From NCBI GenBank assembly GCA_947450255.1, contig CANFVA010000004.1, positions 1 through 49,990 of the forward strand: DNA of 49,990 nucleotides, in the 5' to 3' direction. The DNA is from Comamonadaceae bacterium. GTDB lineage: Bacteria > Pseudomonadota > Gammaproteobacteria > Burkholderiales > Burkholderiaceae_C. Position numbers and translations under genes: made by a program. The notes below the pieces were generated by a model. The model was not told where the DNA came from. It worked only from the letters and a program-made list of their open reading frames with translations, and did not search any database. Positions 48,551 through 49,990 of this stretch are shown here, piece by piece. Within the stretch, counting starts at the first letter, position 1; every line of letters starts with the position of its first letter.

Positions 48551-49370
48551 AGTCGGGTTTTAGGGAAACGTTGATTAAAGTTTCGTAGGCACCCACACCA
48601 ACGCTTTCCGCTCGATTTCTGTGAATCTTCAAGGTATGCATCCAAGCTTCCAGGCGAAGCACGGTGACTTGGCCATACTGAACTTGACAGAGACCGGCCG
48701 CTGCAAATTGCTTCAGCGTTTGCGAAAGATTGCTTCGCGATACGTCGCAATAGGAGCCAAGTATGGTCTGATTGAACGGCAACGATTGGTGTGCGTGGAC
48801 GACTTCGCGCTTGTGGGGTTCGTAGCTCGCACGCGCAGAGCTGCAATTGAGAAAGGTTTCACACAGCAACGCTAGCCCAAGTGTCACCCGGTCCACTATC
48901 TCTGGGATGCGTTGAACCAGTGCCGTTTCAGTTTGCCGCAGGATGCGATCATTGAGTAAGCGGGCGACATAGCGACAAAAATTGAACTCGGAGTTAAAAG
49001 CTTCCTGAATAAATTCGATGGGCACTTCTAATACCCGAACCTCCGTCATGCACAATATTTCCATCACCGTGCTTTGGGTATCATCGACGGGCACTTCGCC
49101 GACCCAGTACCCAGAACCGACGATGCCAAAAACATTGCGTTTACCGTCGTATTCAGGAGAGCAAATACATGCCACGCCAGCCAACACATAGCGCCACGGC
49201 AGGCCGACTACGCCGCGTGGACTTAGCACTTCTCCTGGCGAGTAGGTTTTGAACCTTGTATGGGCTACGACCTTCAGTGTCACACTTTCGGAAAGCCCGA
49301 TGCCGCGCAGCAATTGATAATTAACGATATTGACCAATGTTTTTTTCCTGTCAATAAAATTGAGGGTCAA
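48534..49370 (-). CDS. Crp/Fnr-family transcriptional regulator
   Basis: A 278-aa protein from a TTG at 49370. The N-terminal beta-barrel cyclic-nucleotide-like domain (FKTYSPGEVLSPRG through VLEVPIEFIQEAF) and a C-terminal winged helix (FNQTILGSYCDVSRSNLSQTLKQFAAAG) are in Crp order. The Cys ligands of Fnr are not arranged as in oxygen sensors and cAMP-contacting residues are not clear, so the signal is unknown. As first gene of the block it is a likely local regulator of the polysaccharide operon. Confidence 0.82.
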   Translation of the reverse strand: MTLNFIDRKKTLVNIVNYQLLRGIGLSESVTLKVVAHTRFKTYSPGEVLSPRGVVGLPWRYVLAGVACICSPEYDGKRNVFGIVGSGYWVGEVPVDDTQSTVMEILCMTEVRVLEVPIEFIQEAFNSEFNFCRYVARLLNDRILRQTETALVQRIPEIVDRVTLGLALLCETFLNCSSARASYEPHKREVVHAHQSLPFNQTILGSYCDVSRSNLSQTLKQFAAAGLCQVQYGQVTVLRLEAWMHTLKIHRNRAESVGVGAYETLINVSLKPDYEILV

Positions 49371-49376
49371 CTATCA

Positions 49377-49382
49377 CTTCCT
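49377..49382 (-). promoter_or_regulatory. Ribosome binding site of the Crp-like regulator
   Basis: Minus-strand AGGAAG lies 6 bases before the TTG at 49370 and supports this unusual start codon. Confidence 0.55.
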
Positions 49383-49481
49383 AGAGGCATTTTTTGCTTA
49401 CGCTTTGTTCCATTTAGTCTTTTAATTAATAAAAATATTAAATTTCCTTTTTCCATATAGTTAACTGATTTAAGCTGATAT

Positions 49482-49493
49482 TTGACGAGTCAA
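49482..49493. promoter_or_regulatory. Candidate operator TTGACGAGTCAA
   Basis: Two 5-base half-sites TTGAC and GTCAA with a 2-base spacer, about 110 bases before the Crp-like start. The minus-strand reading includes TTGACT, which could also serve as a -35 element. No proof of function from sequence. Confidence 0.3.
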
Positions 49494-49763
49494 TCTGACA
49501 TAAAAATAAATGACAGGCTCTTCACTACCTCGACTTTGACCCGTGAAAAGCCGCATAGCGCGTGCCACTGTTTGTGATCGCTATTACGCGCCTCGTCGCC
49601 CGAAGTTGCTTGGAAGATGGGGACACATGGCTCGTAGTGTGTCTATCGGCAAGCTCAAGCCGAGAGCCTGCATTACTGTGAAATACCTCAGTACTTTTGG
49701 CAAAGACGGTGGGCTGATAAGCTCACGCCATGAGCCAAATATTCTAAATACAAATCATTATTA

Positions 49764-49777
49764 TATCGTTAATGATA
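49764..49777. promoter_or_regulatory. Candidate operator TATCGTTAATGATA
   Basis: An imperfect inverted repeat (TATC-TTAA-GATA with one mismatched pair), A+T-rich, upstream of the second block. Could be a transcription-factor site or chance. Confidence 0.22.
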
Positions 49778-49812
49778 CTTATAGTTGGTAAGCGTCGCAT
49801 TAAGGCAGGCTG

Positions 49813-49830
49813 CTTTCCTTACCTGGAAAG
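49813..49830. repeat. 6-bp hairpin beside the group II intron end
   Basis: CTTTCC and GGAAAG flank a 6-base loop, 12 bases from the predicted intron-exon junction at 49842/49843. There is no T-run on either side, so it is not a clear terminator. Confidence 0.35.
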
Positions 49831-49842
49831 AAAAGCGGTGGG

Positions 49843-49990
49843 ATCGGCATAGGGGGCCTCCGGTAGGAGGCACCCCTGCCACACCACCCGGCATGCGGGT
49901 CCGCACCGGGCGGTTGGAGGGCTTGAGGTCACGACAACCTTGGAACTCCCAACCCATCAAAGTACGCAATCGTCAGCACCGTCTTGAGCA
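49843..49990 (-). mobile_element. 3' end of a group II intron, body outside the window
   Basis: On the minus strand this stretch folds like the terminal domains of a bacterial group II intron. Domain V and VI features (see the RNA entry) and a terminal GAT at 49845-49843 fit the intron 3' end; the exon would begin at 49842. Upstream sequence to 49990 has no clear reverse-transcriptase motif, as expected for the D4 remainder. It may be a complete intron or a truncated fragment. Confidence 0.65.
49846..49915 (-). ncRNA. Group II intron domains V and VI
   Basis: Domain V: ACCGCCCGG (49914-49906) pairs with CCGGGTGGT (49891-49883) including a G-T wobble at the CGC catalytic-triad position; TGCG and CGCA close a GACC tetraloop and a 2-base TG bulge sits on the 3' strand. 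Domain VI: GGCA pairs with TGCC, then GGGG with CCCC, then GCCTCC with GGAGGC around TACC. The unpaired A at 49850, 7 bases before the end at 49843, is the expected branch-point adenosine. Confidence 0.68.

Larger units (their letters stand above)
49371..49842. other. Intergenic region upstream of the second block
   Basis: About 470 bases without a convincing gene. The part near the regulator (49,390-49,510) is A+T-rich and probably holds its promoter; it includes the palindrome TTGACGAGTCAA at 49482-49493. A second near-palindrome TATCGTTAATGATA lies at 49764-49777, and a CTTTCC/GGAAAG hairpin at 49813-49830. A frame at 49543-49791 has no recognisable domain or good start and was not accepted. 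Confidence 0.5.

Noticed and set aside
49543-49791. 82-aa plus-strand frame
   Set aside because: No domain, no convincing start site, and mixed composition at the edge of an A+T-rich regulatory region.
49769-49969. 66-aa minus-strand frame with an RTRMPGG pattern
   Set aside because: This is the translation of group II intron terminal structure, a familiar false gene next to intron ends.

Overview
The window looks like a chromosomal piece of a Burkholderiales betaproteobacterium, probably Comamonadaceae. The grounds are the overall high G+C, the family style of the sugar-nucleotide enzymes, and the mix of a YghX-type dienelactone hydrolase, an isoquinoline-oxidoreductase-type molybdoenzyme and a large surface-polysaccharide locus. 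Genus is inference. No tRNA, rRNA or CRISPR array was seen.

Positions 1-9,100 hold an accessory metabolic region read on both strands. It contains the 3' end of a molybdopterin oxidoreductase beta subunit, two back-to-back dienelactone-hydrolase genes, an esterase-like alpha/beta hydrolase, a crotonase, a HEAT/TPR protein, a DUF1330 protein, and an arylsulfatase followed by an MFS transporter.

Positions 9,164-26,695 (all minus strand) form a first polysaccharide block. From its 5' end it reads manC, fcl and gmd (GDP-mannose to GDP-L-fucose), then wbpA-wbpB-wbpD-wbpE (UDP-GlcNAc to UDP-2,3-diacetamido-glucuronic acid). An A+T-rich group follows (flippase, FkbM methyltransferase, Wzy-like polymerase, glycosyltransferase), then a shrunken epimerase relic, a second glycosyltransferase, an ArnB/PglE-like aminotransferase, a PglC-type initiating transferase and a CapD/WbpM dehydratase. 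Many neighbours overlap by 1-4 bases, so the block is probably one long operon or a few coupled ones.

Positions 27,164-30,301 (plus strand) hold a lipoprotein and a YjbH-like outer-membrane beta-barrel protein. They sit between the two minus-strand blocks.

Positions 30,348-49,370 (minus strand) form a second, differently equipped block. It starts with a Crp/Fnr-like regulator and an extra undecaprenyl-diphosphate synthase. Then come a long Wza-type exporter, a Wzz-type chain-length protein without a kinase domain, a WecA/MraY-type initiating transferase, a frameshifted tviB with tviC (UDP-GalNAcA synthesis), a second Wzx and Wzy, and two glycosyltransferases. It ends with a tight cassette: asparagine-synthase-type amidotransferase, DUF2334 deacetylase, FemAB/GNAT-like transferase, membrane-anchored transglutaminase-like protein and a PglA-like glycosyltransferase.

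The locus therefore carries parts for two Wzx/Wzy polymers. The observations most worth checking are the internally deleted but still translationally coupled WbpI/WecB relic, the homopolymer frameshift in tviB beside an intact longer tract in its paralogue wbpA, and the amidotransferase-deacetylase-FemAB-transglutaminase cassette. The last 150 bases on the minus strand fold like domains V and VI of a group II intron whose body lies outside the window.
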